From the NCBI RefSeq assembly GCF_014635305.1, contig NZ_BMCS01000001.1:2914001-2978000 (forward strand): a DNA stretch of 64,000 nucleotides, written 5' to 3'. A program made the position numbers and the translations under genes. Below are positions 10,615 to 19,102 of the stretch, one piece after another (position 1 is the stretch's first letter; each line of letters opens with the position of its first letter). Under the pieces are notes generated by a model. It was not told where the DNA came from and did no database searches. It was given only the letters and a program-made list of their open reading frames with translations. Origin of the DNA: Williamsia phyllosphaerae. Its GTDB lineage: Bacteria > Actinomycetota > Actinomycetes > Mycobacteriales > Mycobacteriaceae.

Positions 10615-11432
10615 CGATCCACTCGACGGATCAGGGTCAGACCGTCTCGGAGCGGGATCAGCACCTGTTCGATGCGGTCGTCGTAGGTCAGTGCCGCGTT
10701 GAACGCGGCGATCGCCGCGCCGTTGGCCGTGTTCGCGTCGTCGAGCCACGGCTGCCCCTGCATGAGGGTGTTGTCGACCGCGATCACCGCGCCCGGCGCC
10801 AGCAGCTCACCGTCGAGCAGTTGCTGCAGGTACCCGGTGTACCCCGGCTTGTCCGCGTCGATGAACACGAGGTCGAACTGCCGGTCTGCAGCGGCCAGGC
10901 GCTCGAGCGTCTCCGACGCGGGTCCGACCGCCACCGCGATCCGCTGCCCCACATCGGACTGCTCGAAGCACTCCTGGGCGAACCGCGCGACCTCGGGATC
11001 CATCTCGCAGGCCAACACCTCGCCGTTGTCTCCCATCGCCTCGGCCATGGCCAGAGCCGAGTACCCGGTGAACATGCCGATCTCGAGAATCCGCTCGGCC
11101 CGGGAGAGGTGGACGAGGAACTTCAGGACCTGTCCCTCGACATGTCCCGACAGCATCTCCTGCTCCAGACCCGTACCGGCGGTGGACGTCGACCAGTCGG
11201 CCGAGCGTGTGCGCCGGGCCAGCTCGGCCAGCGCCGGGGATTCCCGGGTCGTGCACGCGTCGAGGTAGGGGTCCATCCCCGCCGCGAGGTCGCGGGATCG
11301 CCGGACGCGGTCCACCAGGGCCGGATCGGCACCGGGCGCGAGCTCGAGTTGCCGACAGATCTCCGTGAGCTCGTCGGCGAGGATGGTGGACGGCGTCACC
11401 GGGCGGGGCGGCGCCACGACCCCATCAGGCAT
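10611..11432 (-). CDS. mysB: SAM-dependent O-methyltransferase, 4-deoxygadusol-forming
   Basis: Predicted to methylate 2-demethyl-4-deoxygadusol to 4-deoxygadusol, the common core of mycosporines. It has 273 aa with a caffeoyl-CoA-type class I methyltransferase fold: [18 protein letters not shown] is the SAM motif, [10 protein letters not shown] the metal/substrate strand, and [10 protein letters not shown] the post-strand region. The start ATG lies in the last codons of mysA (8-nt overlap) and the stop overlaps the mysC ATG, so it is translated as part of the operon. On its own this family is broad; the operon gives the assignment. Confidence 0.9.
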   Translation of the reverse strand: MPDGVVAPPRPVTPSTILADELTEICRQLELAPGADPALVDRVRRSRDLAAGMDPYLDACTTRESPALAELARRTRSADWSTSTAGTGLEQEMLSGHVEGQVLKFLVHLSRAERILEIGMFTGYSALAMAEAMGDNGEVLACEMDPEVARFAQECFEQSDVGQRIAVAVGPASETLERLAAADRQFDLVFIDADKPGYTGYLQQLLDGELLAPGAVIAVDNTLMQGQPWLDDANTANGAAIAAFNAALTYDDRIEQVLIPLRDGLTLIRRVDR

Positions 11433-12651
11433 GCGCGCCCGCCGACACGGGGGCGGTGAACATGTCGATCCCGGCGCCCTCGCGGTCGTAGGCGATGCAG
11501 ATCTTCTTGTGGATCTCCAGGGCGTCAGCCAGTTCGTCGGTGGTGACGTCGTTGAGGAAGCGGCACGAACCGATCGGATCGGGGATCGCGGCGCGCAACA
11601 TGCCGTCGCGGGTCTTGAGGATCGAATTGGTCGCCTCGGTGAGCAGTTCGGCGGTCAGGTACTCACTGTCGAGGGACAGTCCCAGGTCGCTCATCACACC
11701 GAGCACGCGGTCGCGGTCGCTCGCCGACAGGTGGCCGCGCTGCGCGGCCAGGGTCGTCGACAGCGCCATGTCGATGTTGATCGCATGACCGTGGAAGAAC
11801 GGGGCCGGGGGAGTGAGTTCCAGTGTCGGACTCCAGGTGTGGCCGAACGCGATGACGCGGTCGAGGTCGATCTCGTGCAGGTTGGGTGCCTCGAGTTCGA
11901 GCATGGTGGCGATCGCCTGGTAGGTGAGGCGGTCGCCGATCTCACGCAGCTCCGGGGTCCCGTCGAGATGTCCGAAGCGGGTGCGCAGCAGATCGGGGCC
12001 GTGCTCGTCGAGCATGTCGAAGATCTCGGAGTTGCCGACCACCGAGATCTTGATGAGCTCGGCCATGCCGTTGCGCACCTGATCCTCGGGAAGTGTTGCG
12101 AGGAAGGAGAAGTCGAGCAGCACCTTCTGTGATGCGTGGTAGGCGCCGAGGCGGTTCTTGTGCTTGCCGTAGTTGACCGCGACCTTGATCGAGACGCTGG
12201 CGTCGATCAGACCGATGAGCGTGGTCGGGATGCGGATGTAGGGGGTGTTGCGGCGGTAGCTCGCGCACGCGTATCCCGCGACGTCGGTGGTGAGGCCGCC
12301 GCCGACGACGAGCACGGGCTCGGTACGGACGAGTCCGAAGGAGTCGAACTCACCGACGATCCGCTCGAACGTCTCCAGTGACTTGGCGGTCTCGCGGATC
12401 TGGACCGGCACGACGTGCAGGGTGAGGTCGTGATGGGCGAAGTACGCGCGGATCTTCTCCCCGTAGATCTCGTGGACCGACTCGTCGACGACCATCAACG
12501 CCCGACCGTAGGGACGGTAGCTGTCGGCGAGTTCGGTGTTGGCGATGTCGAACACGCCGTCGACATAGATCAGGTCGTACTCGATCTTCTCGTAGCCCTC
12601 GACGTGAAATGCCTTGTCGGTGGCGGTTACCTGTGCTTGAAGGTTGCTCAA
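11425..12651 (-). CDS. mysA: Sugar phosphate cyclase, 2-demethyl-4-deoxygadusol synthase
   Basis: 3-Dehydroquinate-synthase-like cyclase predicted to convert sedoheptulose 7-phosphate to 2-demethyl-4-deoxygadusol with NAD and a metal. It has 408 aa, longer than Aro[16 protein letters not shown] near 113-127 binds [32 protein letters not shown] and AFGHTWSP supply Lys, Glu and His ligands of the family. The valiolone synthases are close relatives, and the mysBCD neighbours decide the call. The start is a TTG behind AGAGGAG at 7 nt spacing; no better start is seen. A 105-nt gap separates it from the upstream HAD-like gene. Confidence 0.9.
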   Translation of the reverse strand: MSNLQAQVTATDKAFHVEGYEKIEYDLIYVDGVFDIANTELADSYRPYGRALMVVDESVHEIYGEKIRAYFAHHDLTLHVVPVQIRETAKSLETFERIVGEFDSFGLVRTEPVLVVGGGLTTDVAGYACASYRRNTPYIRIPTTLIGLIDASVSIKVAVNYGKHKNRLGAYHASQKVLLDFSFLATLPEDQVRNGMAELIKISVVGNSEIFDMLDEHGPDLLRTRFGHLDGTPELREIGDRLTYQAIATMLELEAPNLHEIDLDRVIAFGHTWSPTLELTPPAPFFHGHAINIDMALSTTLAAQRGHLSASDRDRVLGVMSDLGLSLDSEYLTAELLTEATNSILKTRDGMLRAAIPDPIGSCRFLNDVTTDELADALEIHKKICIAYDREGAGIDMFTAPVSAGAHA

Positions 12652-12756
12652 CGTGATACTCCTCTGACCGCCGCGTCGATGCGGCAGCGCGAATGTGATG
12701 ACAGGGGTTCGGTGTGGATCAGCGATGACCGGGGACGGTCGACGTCGACGGTCGGG

Positions 12757-13422
12757 TCAGACGCCGGCGAGGGCGGTGACGCGACCGGAGTCGAGTGCGC
12801 CGACCGACTCGACGGCGGCGCTGAAGTCGCCCTCGGCGGTGTTCTCGTTCGGGAAGGCGATGCATGTGACGCCGGCCGCGGATGCCGCGGCGACGCCTCC
12901 CTCGTTGTCCTCGATCGCGACGCAGTCGGCGGCGTTCTCGCTCAACTCGTCGAGGGCGAACGTGTAGGACGCGGCGTCCGGCTTGGGTTCGGACACGCTG
13001 GACGAGTCGACGATGATGTCGAAGCTCTCCCTGGTGACGTCCGGTCCCAGCGAGTCGAGGAGCGCAGTGATGTTGTCGGCCGAGGTGGTGGTCACGAACC
13101 CGACCTTGACATCACTCTTCTTGGCCGCGGCCAGGGTCTCGACGACACCGGGGCGGGGGGTCAGACCGGCCTCGCCCACCAGCTTCTGGAAGATCTCGGA
13201 CTTCGTGGCGTGGATGGCGGCCGCGTCGACGTCGACGCCCTTGGACTTCGCGTAGTCGGCGACCCGGTTGGCGCCGCCGTTCGAGGTCAGCATCGAGATG
13301 TAGTCGGCGCGCGTCCAGTCCCAGTCGAGGTCGTGTGCGGCGAAGGCCTCGTTGAAAGCGCGTCGCTGCAGCTCGGAGGTGTCGGCGATGGTGCTGATGG
13401 ATCCGAAAAGAATGGCAGACAT
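12757..13422 (-). CDS. HAD-like protein lacking the nucleophile aspartate, first gene of mys operon
   Basis: 221 aa with the beta-phosphoglucomutase-type HAD fold and cap. Motif II (VGFVTTTSADN), the motif III lysine (EPKPDAASY) and motif IV (VAIEDNEGGVAAA) are intact. Motif I, normally FDxDGx, reads FGSISTIADT: the nucleophile Asp is Gly and the acid/base Asp is Ile. By family rules it should not form a phospho-aspartate and is probably not a phosphatase. The ATG at 13422 follows AAGGG at 7-8 nt and matches the family N-terminus. An upstream in-frame ATG adds 39 unlike residues. It leads the mys operon behind a likely regulated promoter. Its job is unknown; binding or a non-hydrolytic role is possible. 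Confidence 0.85.
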   Translation of the reverse strand: MSAILFGSISTIADTSELQRRAFNEAFAAHDLDWDWTRADYISMLTSNGGANRVADYAKSKGVDVDAAAIHATKSEIFQKLVGEAGLTPRPGVVETLAAAKKSDVKVGFVTTTSADNITALLDSLGPDVTRESFDIIVDSSSVSEPKPDAASYTFALDELSENAADCVAIEDNEGGVAAASAAGVTCIAFPNENTAEGDFSAAVESVGALDSGRVTALAGV

Positions 13423-13546
13423 GAAGATCCCTTCGTGACGTGGAATCGGCGGGTCCACACCTCGACCTCCGGGTCGCAGTAGACCGGCCCCACAAGAATT
13501 CGTCCGGGCGTTGACGCCGCTGGTCTCCAACGCCATCACCTTCGTG

Positions 13547-13583
13547 CTGTTTTGACAGTACAGTACTGGTCGAACAGTTCAAG
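13547..13583 (-). promoter_or_regulatory. Divergent mys/tetR control region with 31-bp inverted repeat
   Basis: Positions 13547-13577 form an inverted repeat centred on 13562: outer arms CTGTT/AACAG and a perfect 13-bp inner palindrome CAGTACAGTACTG (13556-13568). On the minus strand, a -35 TTGAAC (13582-13577) and a -10 TACTGT (13560-13555) are 16 nt apart, so the -10 lies in the palindrome. On the plus strand, a perfect TTGACA (13552-13557) also lies in it, though no good -10 for tetR follows at 17 nt. This is the likely TetR operator controlling both directions. Confidence 0.65.
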
Positions 13584-13649
13584 AGGTAATTTTTCCGTCC
13601 TCCGATCACCCGTGAGGGCGGCCACCGACCCCGAGGAGGACTCGCCCCG

Positions 13650-14222
13650 ATGAGCTCCGGACGAGCCGGCGCAACGGCGGAAGACGCCCGCGTTGCCCGA
13701 ACCCGTACCGATGTCGCCCGTGCTTCGCTCGACGTGCTGACCAACGACGGATTCGACGAACTGACCCACGCCAGGGTGGCCCGCATCGCGGGTTACTCGA
13801 AGACGACGCTCTACACACATTGGCCGTCGCGCGTGGATCTGCTGACCATGGCCCTGAGCGCGCTGGGCGAGTTGCCCCATCACAGCCCGACCGGTGACCT
13901 GCGGGCCGATCTCATCGCCGAGCTGCACGCCTTCCGGGTTGCGATCAACGACCTCGGTCTCGACCGTGTGCTGATGGTGTTGGCCCAGTGGGGTGCGACC
14001 GTCGACGAGATCGGCCGGATCCGAACGGATCTCGTCACCGACGGCGAACACATCGCGAGACGTCTGCTGTCACAGCTGGCCGAGGGCATCCGCCTCGAGG
14101 CGGCGGTGTCGATGCTGTCGGGCGTCGTGGTCTGTCCGACCCTGATGTACGGCTCACCACCCGACGACGCCACCGTCGAGCACGCGATCGACATCCTGCT
14201 CGCGGGTCTGCGCGCGTCGTAG
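13650..14222 (+). CDS. TetR/AcrR-family regulator, divergent from mys operon
   Basis: 190 aa, the usual size. The N-terminal helix-turn-helix is at about 38-62 (ELTHARVARIAGYSKTTLY then THW), typical of TetR proteins. The C-terminal ligand domain gives no clue to the inducer. The ATG follows GAGGAGG at about 10 nt. It is divergent from the HAD-mysABCD-TauD operon, and the shared 227-nt region holds a 31-bp inverted repeat. Auto-repression and repression of the mys operon are therefore likely but inferred. zwf follows on the same strand after 51 nt. Confidence 0.88.
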   Translation: MSSGRAGATAEDARVARTRTDVARASLDVLTNDGFDELTHARVARIAGYSKTTLYTHWPSRVDLLTMALSALGELPHHSPTGDLRADLIAELHAFRVAINDLGLDRVLMVLAQWGATVDEIGRIRTDLVTDGEHIARRLLSQLAEGIRLEAAVSMLSGVVVCPTLMYGSPPDDATVEHAIDILLAGLRAS

Positions 14223-14273
14223 ACGGTTCGCGTTCGCCGTGCCGCCTTCTCGTCCGGGTGGGACGATCATCGC

Positions 14274-15740
14274 GTGACCGACACCCAGGATCTCCGTACC
14301 GACCGCGACGCCGACGACGTCGACCCGCATGTCGTCGTGTTGTTCGGGGCGATGGGCGACCTCGCCAAACGCAAGCTGCTGCCCGGTCTGTTCCACCTGT
14401 CTATGTCGAAGCTGACGCCGGCCATCCGTGTGGTCGGCACCTCGTTGGACGAGATCAGCACCGACGACTTCCGGGCCGCGGCCAAGAAGGCCTGCCTGGA
14501 GTTCTCCAGCCGCAGTCTCACGTCGGAGGCGGTCGACGAGTTCCTCGATTCGTTGACCTATGTGTCGCAGGGTGACGGACCCGGCGCGCTCGCGGATGCG
14601 GTGACGGCCGCGTCGGACACCATCGGCGGCTCGGCGCGGGTGCTGCACTACCTCAGCGTCCCGCCGAAGGCGGCGATGGCCGTGCTCGAGATGCTCAGCG
14701 AGGCCGGTCTCGTCGAGCGCTCGCGCGTCATCATGGAGAAGCCGTTCGGGACCGATCTGGCCAGCGCGAAGAAGCTCAACGCCTCGATCCACCGCTGGTT
14801 CGACGAGGAGCAGATCTTCCGTATCGATCATTTCCTGGGCAAGGAGTCGGCCCAGAACATCCTGGCGTTCCGGTTCGCGAACGGTTTGTTCGAGCCGATC
14901 TGGAACCGGAACTTCATCAACTACATCCAGATCGACGTCCCGGAGAAGTTGTCACTCGAGGGTCGCGCGGGGTTCTACGAGTCGACCGGCGCCTTCCGCG
15001 ACATGGTCGTCACCCATCTGTTCCAGATCCTCGCGTTCGTGGCGATGGAGCCGCCGACCGCCTTGGCCCCCGGCCCGATCAGCGAGGAGAAGAACAAGGT
15101 CTTCCGGTCGATGAAACCGTTGGACCCGCACGACGTGGTGCGCGGGCAGTACATCGGCTACCGCGAGGAACCGGGCGTCGCGCCCGAGTCGGAGACCGAG
15201 ACGTTCATCGCGCTCGAATGCGGCATCGACAACTGGCGCTGGGCCGGTGTCCCGTTCTACCTGCGCACCGGGAAATGTCTGGCCGAGGGCCAGCGCATCA
15301 TCTCGATCGGGTTCCGCGAACCCCCCAAGAGCATGTTCCCGCAGGGATCCGGTGTGGGACAACACGGTCCGGACCACCTGACGTTCGACCTCGCCGACGT
15401 CTTCAAGGTGTCGCTGTCGTTCTACGGCAAACGGCCCGGGCCGGGCATGAAGCTCGACAAGCTCAGCCTGCAGTTCGGGATGGGGGAGCACGAACACGCC
15501 GGCCTGGTCCTGGAGGCCTACGAGCGGCTGATCCTCGACGCCATGAAGGGTGACCGGACGTTGTACACGACCGCCGAGGGCATCGAGCGACTGTGGGAGG
15601 TGTCCGCGCCGCTGCTGGCGGATCCGCCGCCGGTGCGCAGTTACAGCCCGTGGTCGTGGGGACCGAACGCGATCCACCAGCTCATCGCGCCGCACGCCTG
15701 GCGGCTACCGTTCGAACGGAGCTGGCGCAACAAGAAGTGA
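14274..15740 (+). CDS. zwf: Glucose-6-phosphate 1-dehydrogenase
   Basis: Oxidises glucose 6-phosphate to 6-phosphogluconolactone with NADP+, the entry to the pentose phosphate pathway. It has 488 aa, normal length. The N-terminal nucleotide loop is GAMGDLAKRKLLP (usual GASGDLA, with Met for Ser). The active-site motif RIDHFLGKE is at about 183-191 and VPFYLRTGK near 325. The GTG start at 14274 has no ribosome site but lies 6 nt after GACGAT, so it may be leaderless. It lies next to a mycosporine locus whose first enzyme uses sedoheptulose 7-phosphate. It is not in the usual tkt-tal-zwf cluster, so it may be a second copy. Confidence 0.94.
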   Translation: MTDTQDLRTDRDADDVDPHVVVLFGAMGDLAKRKLLPGLFHLSMSKLTPAIRVVGTSLDEISTDDFRAAAKKACLEFSSRSLTSEAVDEFLDSLTYVSQGDGPGALADAVTAASDTIGGSARVLHYLSVPPKAAMAVLEMLSEAGLVERSRVIMEKPFGTDLASAKKLNASIHRWFDEEQIFRIDHFLGKESAQNILAFRFANGLFEPIWNRNFINYIQIDVPEKLSLEGRAGFYESTGAFRDMVVTHLFQILAFVAMEPPTALAPGPISEEKNKVFRSMKPLDPHDVVRGQYIGYREEPGVAPESETETFIALECGIDNWRWAGVPFYLRTGKCLAEGQRIISIGFREPPKSMFPQGSGVGQHGPDHLTFDLADVFKVSLSFYGKRPGPGMKLDKLSLQFGMGEHEHAGLVLEAYERLILDAMKGDRTLYTTAEGIERLWEVSAPLLADPPPVRSYSPWSWGPNAIHQLIAPHAWRLPFERSWRNKK

Positions 15741-15753
15741 CGAGACGTCGACT

Positions 15754-15806
15754 GGGCGGGTGCGGACGCCGAGTGGGCGGGTGCGGACGCCGAGTGGGCG
15801 GGTGCG
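15754..15806 (+). repeat. 21-bp direct tandem repeat, two and a half copies
   Basis: The unit GGGCGGGTGCGGACGCCGAG plus T occurs at 15754-15774 and 15775-15795, exact, then the first 11 bases at 15796-15806. It lies between the zwf stop and the tRNA gene. It has no spacers, so it is not a CRISPR. Function unknown; copy number may vary among strains. Confidence 0.85.
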
Positions 15807-15820
15807 ATGCGGGAAGTGGG

Positions 15821-15894
15821 TGCCCCCGGTCAGACTCGAACTGACACTGGACGGGTTTTGAATCCGTTGCCTCTGCCAATTGGGCTACGGGGGC
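15821..15894 (-). tRNA. tRNA with anticodon CAA (Leu), short variable loop
   Basis: 74 nt on the minus strand. The acceptor stem GCCCCCG/CGGGGGC is perfect, followed by discriminator A. The T arm is GTCAG-TTCGAGT-CTGAC. The anticodon loop is TTCAAAA (15862-15856), giving CAA, with one A-C mismatch at the base of the anticodon stem next to the loop. Only five bases lie between the anticodon and T stems, whereas bacterial tRNA-Leu normally has a long variable arm. CCA is not encoded. By anticodon it reads UUG. The identity therefore has a question mark. Confidence 0.85.
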
Positions 15895-16026
15895 GTGCGC
15901 GAAGCACAACATTAGATGATCGGCCCGCCCGTTCGGTAACCGGTACTGTGCTCTCCATCGGTTGCCCACCGTGAACAGCGTCGTCGCGACGGGTGCACCG
16001 GACTACTCACCGTGGAGGTTCACCCT

Positions 16027-16644
16027 GTGACATCAGTGTCGTCGACAGAGCCCGTGGGCGATGCCCGCACAACCCACCGTGTGCTGGTCGCCGAGGACGA
16101 CTCCCTCATCCGCATGGACCTCATCGAGATGCTCCGCGAAGAGGGTTATGACGTCGTCGGTGAGGCCGCGAACGGGCAGGTGGCGGTTGATCTCACCGAG
16201 TCGCTGAAGCCCGATCTGGTGATCATGGACATCAAGATGCCGGTCCGCGACGGGATCGACGCAGCCGCGGAGATCGCCGAGAAGCGGTTGGCGCCGGTCG
16301 TCATGCTCACCGCGTTCTCGCAGCGCGAGTTCGTCGAGAAGGCACGTGACGCGGGAGCGTTGGCCTACCTCGTGAAGCCGTTCAGCAAGGCCGACCTGGT
16401 GCCCGCCATCGAGGTCGCCGTCAGTCGGTACACCGAACTGACCACGCTCGAGGGCGAGGTCGTCGACCTGACCGAACGTCTGGAGACGCGCAAGCTCGTG
16501 GAGCGCGCCAAAGGATTGCTAATGACGAGTCAATCATTGAGCGAGCCAGAGGCTTTCAAGTGGATCCAGCGGGCGGCGATGGATCGTCGGACCACGATGA
16601 AGACCGTCGCCAACGTCGTGATCGAGACCCTCGACGAGAAGTGA
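16027..16644 (+). CDS. pdtaR: ANTAR-domain response regulator (PdtaR-like)
   Basis: 205-aa receiver-ANTAR protein, the output half of the PdtaS-PdtaR pair, which acts on RNA by preventing termination rather than by binding DNA. Receiver domain about 15-130: acidic pair in VLVAEDDSLIRMDL, phospho-acceptor Asp in DLVIMDIKMP near 67, Lys in YLVKPFS. The coiled ANTAR domain is at about 140-205 (AKGLLMTSQSLSEPEAFKWI). GTG 16027 is chosen because GGAGG lies 8 nt upstream; an in-frame GTG at 16012 has none. No kinase gene is next to it, as in mycobacteria (Rv1626). Confidence 0.93.
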   Translation: MTSVSSTEPVGDARTTHRVLVAEDDSLIRMDLIEMLREEGYDVVGEAANGQVAVDLTESLKPDLVIMDIKMPVRDGIDAAAEIAEKRLAPVVMLTAFSQREFVEKARDAGALAYLVKPFSKADLVPAIEVAVSRYTELTTLEGEVVDLTERLETRKLVERAKGLLMTSQSLSEPEAFKWIQRAAMDRRTTMKTVANVVIETLDEK

Positions 16645-16815
16645 GTCCCCGCAAACGACCCGACCGTCGATCTTTCCGACGGGTGGCCGCCGGGTTTCGT
16701 GAACGTAACTCGCGGGCAACACAACCACGCTAGCTTTACCGGGTCGAGGTGCGGTCTCCCAATTCGCGTCTTCCGTTCGCGCCGCCCTCGAATGTCATCT
16801 GCGAGGAGAACATTG

Positions 16816-18189
16816 ATGTCGAGTCGCCATCTCATGAGTGGTGCAGTAGTCGTGGCGGTGTCCGTGGTGGCACTGGCCGGGTGTAGTAGCAGCGACAGTG
16901 GGGATTCCGGGGGCAGTTCCGGATCGCCGTCGGAGAGCGTCAGCGTCGAGTCCACCCCGGCCCCCTCGGGTCTCGGGCTCTCCCAGAAGCTCAACTGCCC
17001 CGGAGGGGTCGAGAAGGCCACCCCGGGCGCGGTCAGCACCGCGCCGTTGAAGGTCGGCACGCTGTTGCCCGCCACCGGCAGCCTCGCCTACCTCGGGCCG
17101 CCGGAATTCGCAGGCGTCAAGCTGGCGGTGACCGACATCAACGCCAACGGCGGTGTGCTCGGCCAGCCGGTCCAGGAGATCACCGGAGACTCTGGCGACA
17201 CCACCACCGACACCGCGAGCGCCACGGTCGACCGCGAGCTCGGTGCGGGTGCGCAGGTCATCGTCGGTGCGGCGTCGTCGTCGGTGTCGCTGAAGGTGCT
17301 CGACAAGATCGCCACGGCCGGCGCCGTGATGTTCTCGCCTGCGAACACCTCCGACGAGTTCACCTGCTACAAGGACAAGGGCCAGTACTTCCGCACCGCG
17401 CCCGCGGACATCCTGCAGGGTCAGGCCCTCGCCCAGACGATGGCCGAGGACGGCGTCCAGCGAGTCTCGCTGCTGGCGCTCAACGATCCGTACGGCACCG
17501 GCCTGGCCGAGCAGGCACAGAAGAACCTCGAGGCCGCCGGTGTCCCGGCCGACCAGATCCAGAAGATCATCTACGACCCCAACGCCCAGTCGTTCAACGC
17601 CGAGGTCGACCAGGTGAAGAACTTCAACCCGGACGGCGTCGCGGTCATCGGCTTCGACGAGAGCGCGAAGATCATCACCCGCATGCACGAGGTGGGCATC
17701 GGGCCGACGGACGGCAAGTCGGTCTACGGTGTCGACGGCAACATGGGCAACGCCCTCGGTGAGGCCGTCGGTGGCGGACTGCTCAAGGGCATGAAGGGCA
17801 CCACGCCGTTGACCAACACCGGTGCGGAGTTCCAGGGCCGACTGAAGGAAGCCGACCCCAAGTTGATCGACTACAACTACGCCGGTGAGAGCTACGACGC
17901 CACGGTGATCACCGCTCTGGCCGCGGCGCAGGCGAAGTCGACCAACGGGCGCTCGATCGCATCGCAGATCAACTCGGTCACCTCCGGTGGCGAGAAGTGC
18001 ACCGCGTACAAGCAGTGCCTCGACCTGGTCAACCAGGGCAAGGACATCGACTACGACGGTGTGACCGGAACCCTCGACTTCAACGAGGCCGGCGAGCCGT
18101 CCATCGGTTCGTACGGGATCCTGGAGTTCGACGGATCCAACAAGCTGCTCGAGCCGACCCGCAAGTACGTCTCGGTGGCCGGTAAGTAA
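16816..18189 (+). CDS. Branched-chain amino acid/amide ABC transporter substrate-binding lipoprotein
   Basis: 457 aa. A signal sequence ends in the lipobox LAGC near residue 23, then a Ser/Gly/Asp-rich linker, then a periplasmic-binding-protein type 1 (LivK/UrtA-like) domain from about 75 on, starting VGTLLPATGSLAYLGPPEF. The mature protein would be anchored to the outer face of the membrane. The ATG at 16816 follows GAGGAG at 7-8 nt; longer in-frame starts lack a ribosome site and spoil the signal peptide. The transporter genes livHMGF lie convergent beyond a shared terminator. The substrate could be branched-chain amino acids, amides or urea. Confidence 0.92.
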   Translation: MSSRHLMSGAVVVAVSVVALAGCSSSDSGDSGGSSGSPSESVSVESTPAPSGLGLSQKLNCPGGVEKATPGAVSTAPLKVGTLLPATGSLAYLGPPEFAGVKLAVTDINANGGVLGQPVQEITGDSGDTTTDTASATVDRELGAGAQVIVGAASSSVSLKVLDKIATAGAVMFSPANTSDEFTCYKDKGQYFRTAPADILQGQALAQTMAEDGVQRVSLLALNDPYGTGLAEQAQKNLEAAGVPADQIQKIIYDPNAQSFNAEVDQVKNFNPDGVAVIGFDESAKIITRMHEVGIGPTDGKSVYGVDGNMGNALGEAVGGGLLKGMKGTTPLTNTGAEFQGRLKEADPKLIDYNYAGESYDATVITALAAAQAKSTNGRSIASQINSVTSGGEKCTAYKQCLDLVNQGKDIDYDGVTGTLDFNEAGEPSIGSYGILEFDGSNKLLEPTRKYVSVAGK

Positions 18190-18206
18190 GCACCAGCTGC
18201 AACGAA

Positions 18207-18244
18207 CGAAACCCCGCACTTCCCATGGGAGGTGAGGGGTTTCG
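18207..18244. terminator. Bidirectional hairpin between binding protein and livF
   Basis: CGAAACCCC (18207-18215) pairs with GGGGTTTCG (18236-18244), a 9-bp stem whose A and T runs lie inside the stem, so it can serve both convergent genes. Confidence 0.75.
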
Positions 18245-18274
18245 TCGTCTGCGGCCCGAACGGGCTGCCGTCGC

Positions 18275-19102
18275 CTACTTCTCGGAGCTGCCCGCCAGGG
18301 TTCCGAGATAGAGCTCGATGATCTTCGGGTCGTTGCGCAGCGTCTCGCCGGTGTCGGTGTAGGCGTTGCGGCCCTGGTCGAGCACATAACCGCGGTCGCA
18401 GATCTGCAGACAGCGGCGCGCGTTCTGCTCCACGAGGACGATCGAGACCCCGGTGGCGTTGATCGCCTTGCAGCGGATGAACACCTGGTCCTGGAACATC
18501 GGCGACAACCCGGCCGACGGCTCGTCGAGCAGGAGGACCGACGGCTCCATCATCAGCGCCCGGCCCATCGCGACCATCTGGCGCTCGCCGCCCGAGAGCG
18601 ACCCCGCCTTCATCTTCCGACGCTCGGCGAGCAGTGGGAACAGATCGGCGACGACGGCGAACCGTTCGTTGAACTTCTTGGGCCGCAGGTACATCCCCAT
18701 CTCGAGGTTCTCCTCGATGGTCAGCGACGGGAAGACGTTCTGGGTCTGCGGGACGTAGCCGACACCGAGTTGGACCAGTCGGTGCGCCTTGGCCGAGGTG
18801 ATCGCCTCGTCGCGCAGGGTGACCGATCCCTTGCGGATCGGGATCAGGCCGAAGAGTGCCTTGAGCAGCGTCGACTTACCGGCGCCGTTGGGTCCGATGA
18901 TCCCGACGATCTCGCCGTCGTTCAGGTAGAAGTTGCAGTCCTCGAGGATGTTGATGCCCGGGAGATAGCCGGCGGTGATGTCGTCGGCGCGGATCAGTGC
19001 GTCACCCGCGCGCTTCTGGTGCTCGGCCGGGGTGGCGGCCAGCTGTGCAGGTGTGAGCTCGTCGGACGGCGTGGTGGGTGAGTTCTCGGGTGATTCGGTC
19101 AC
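18275..19102 (-). CDS. livF: Branched-chain amino acid-type ABC transporter ATPase LivF
   Basis: Cytoplasmic ATP-binding subunit, 275 aa against about 235 in E. coli. The extra length is an N-terminal extension of about 37 residues rich in Thr, Pro and Ala. Walker A GPNGAGKST at 70-78, signature LSGGERQ near 169, Walker B VLLLDEPSAGL near 190. The GTG start overlaps the livG stop (GTGA). It ends the four-gene livHMGF operon and faces the binding-protein gene across a terminator. Confidence 0.92.
   Translation of the reverse strand: MTESPENSPTTPSDELTPAQLAATPAEHQKRAGDALIRADDITAGYLPGINILEDCNFYLNDGEIVGIIGPNGAGKSTLLKALFGLIPIRKGSVTLRDEAITSAKAHRLVQLGVGYVPQTQNVFPSLTIEENLEMGMYLRPKKFNERFAVVADLFPLLAERRKMKAGSLSGGERQMVAMGRALMMEPSVLLLDEPSAGLSPMFQDQVFIRCKAINATGVSIVLVEQNARRCLQICDRGYVLDQGRNAYTDTGETLRNDPKIIELYLGTLAGSSEK

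Noticed and set aside
11425..12651. Call as AroB 3-dehydroquinate synthase or valiolone synthase
   Set aside because: Length, TTG-led operon position and the mysBCD partners favour demethyl-deoxygadusol synthase; no shikimate or aminocyclitol genes are near.
15754..15806. Tandem repeat considered as a CRISPR array
   Set aside because: Units are head to tail with no spacers, only two and a half copies, and no cas genes are present.
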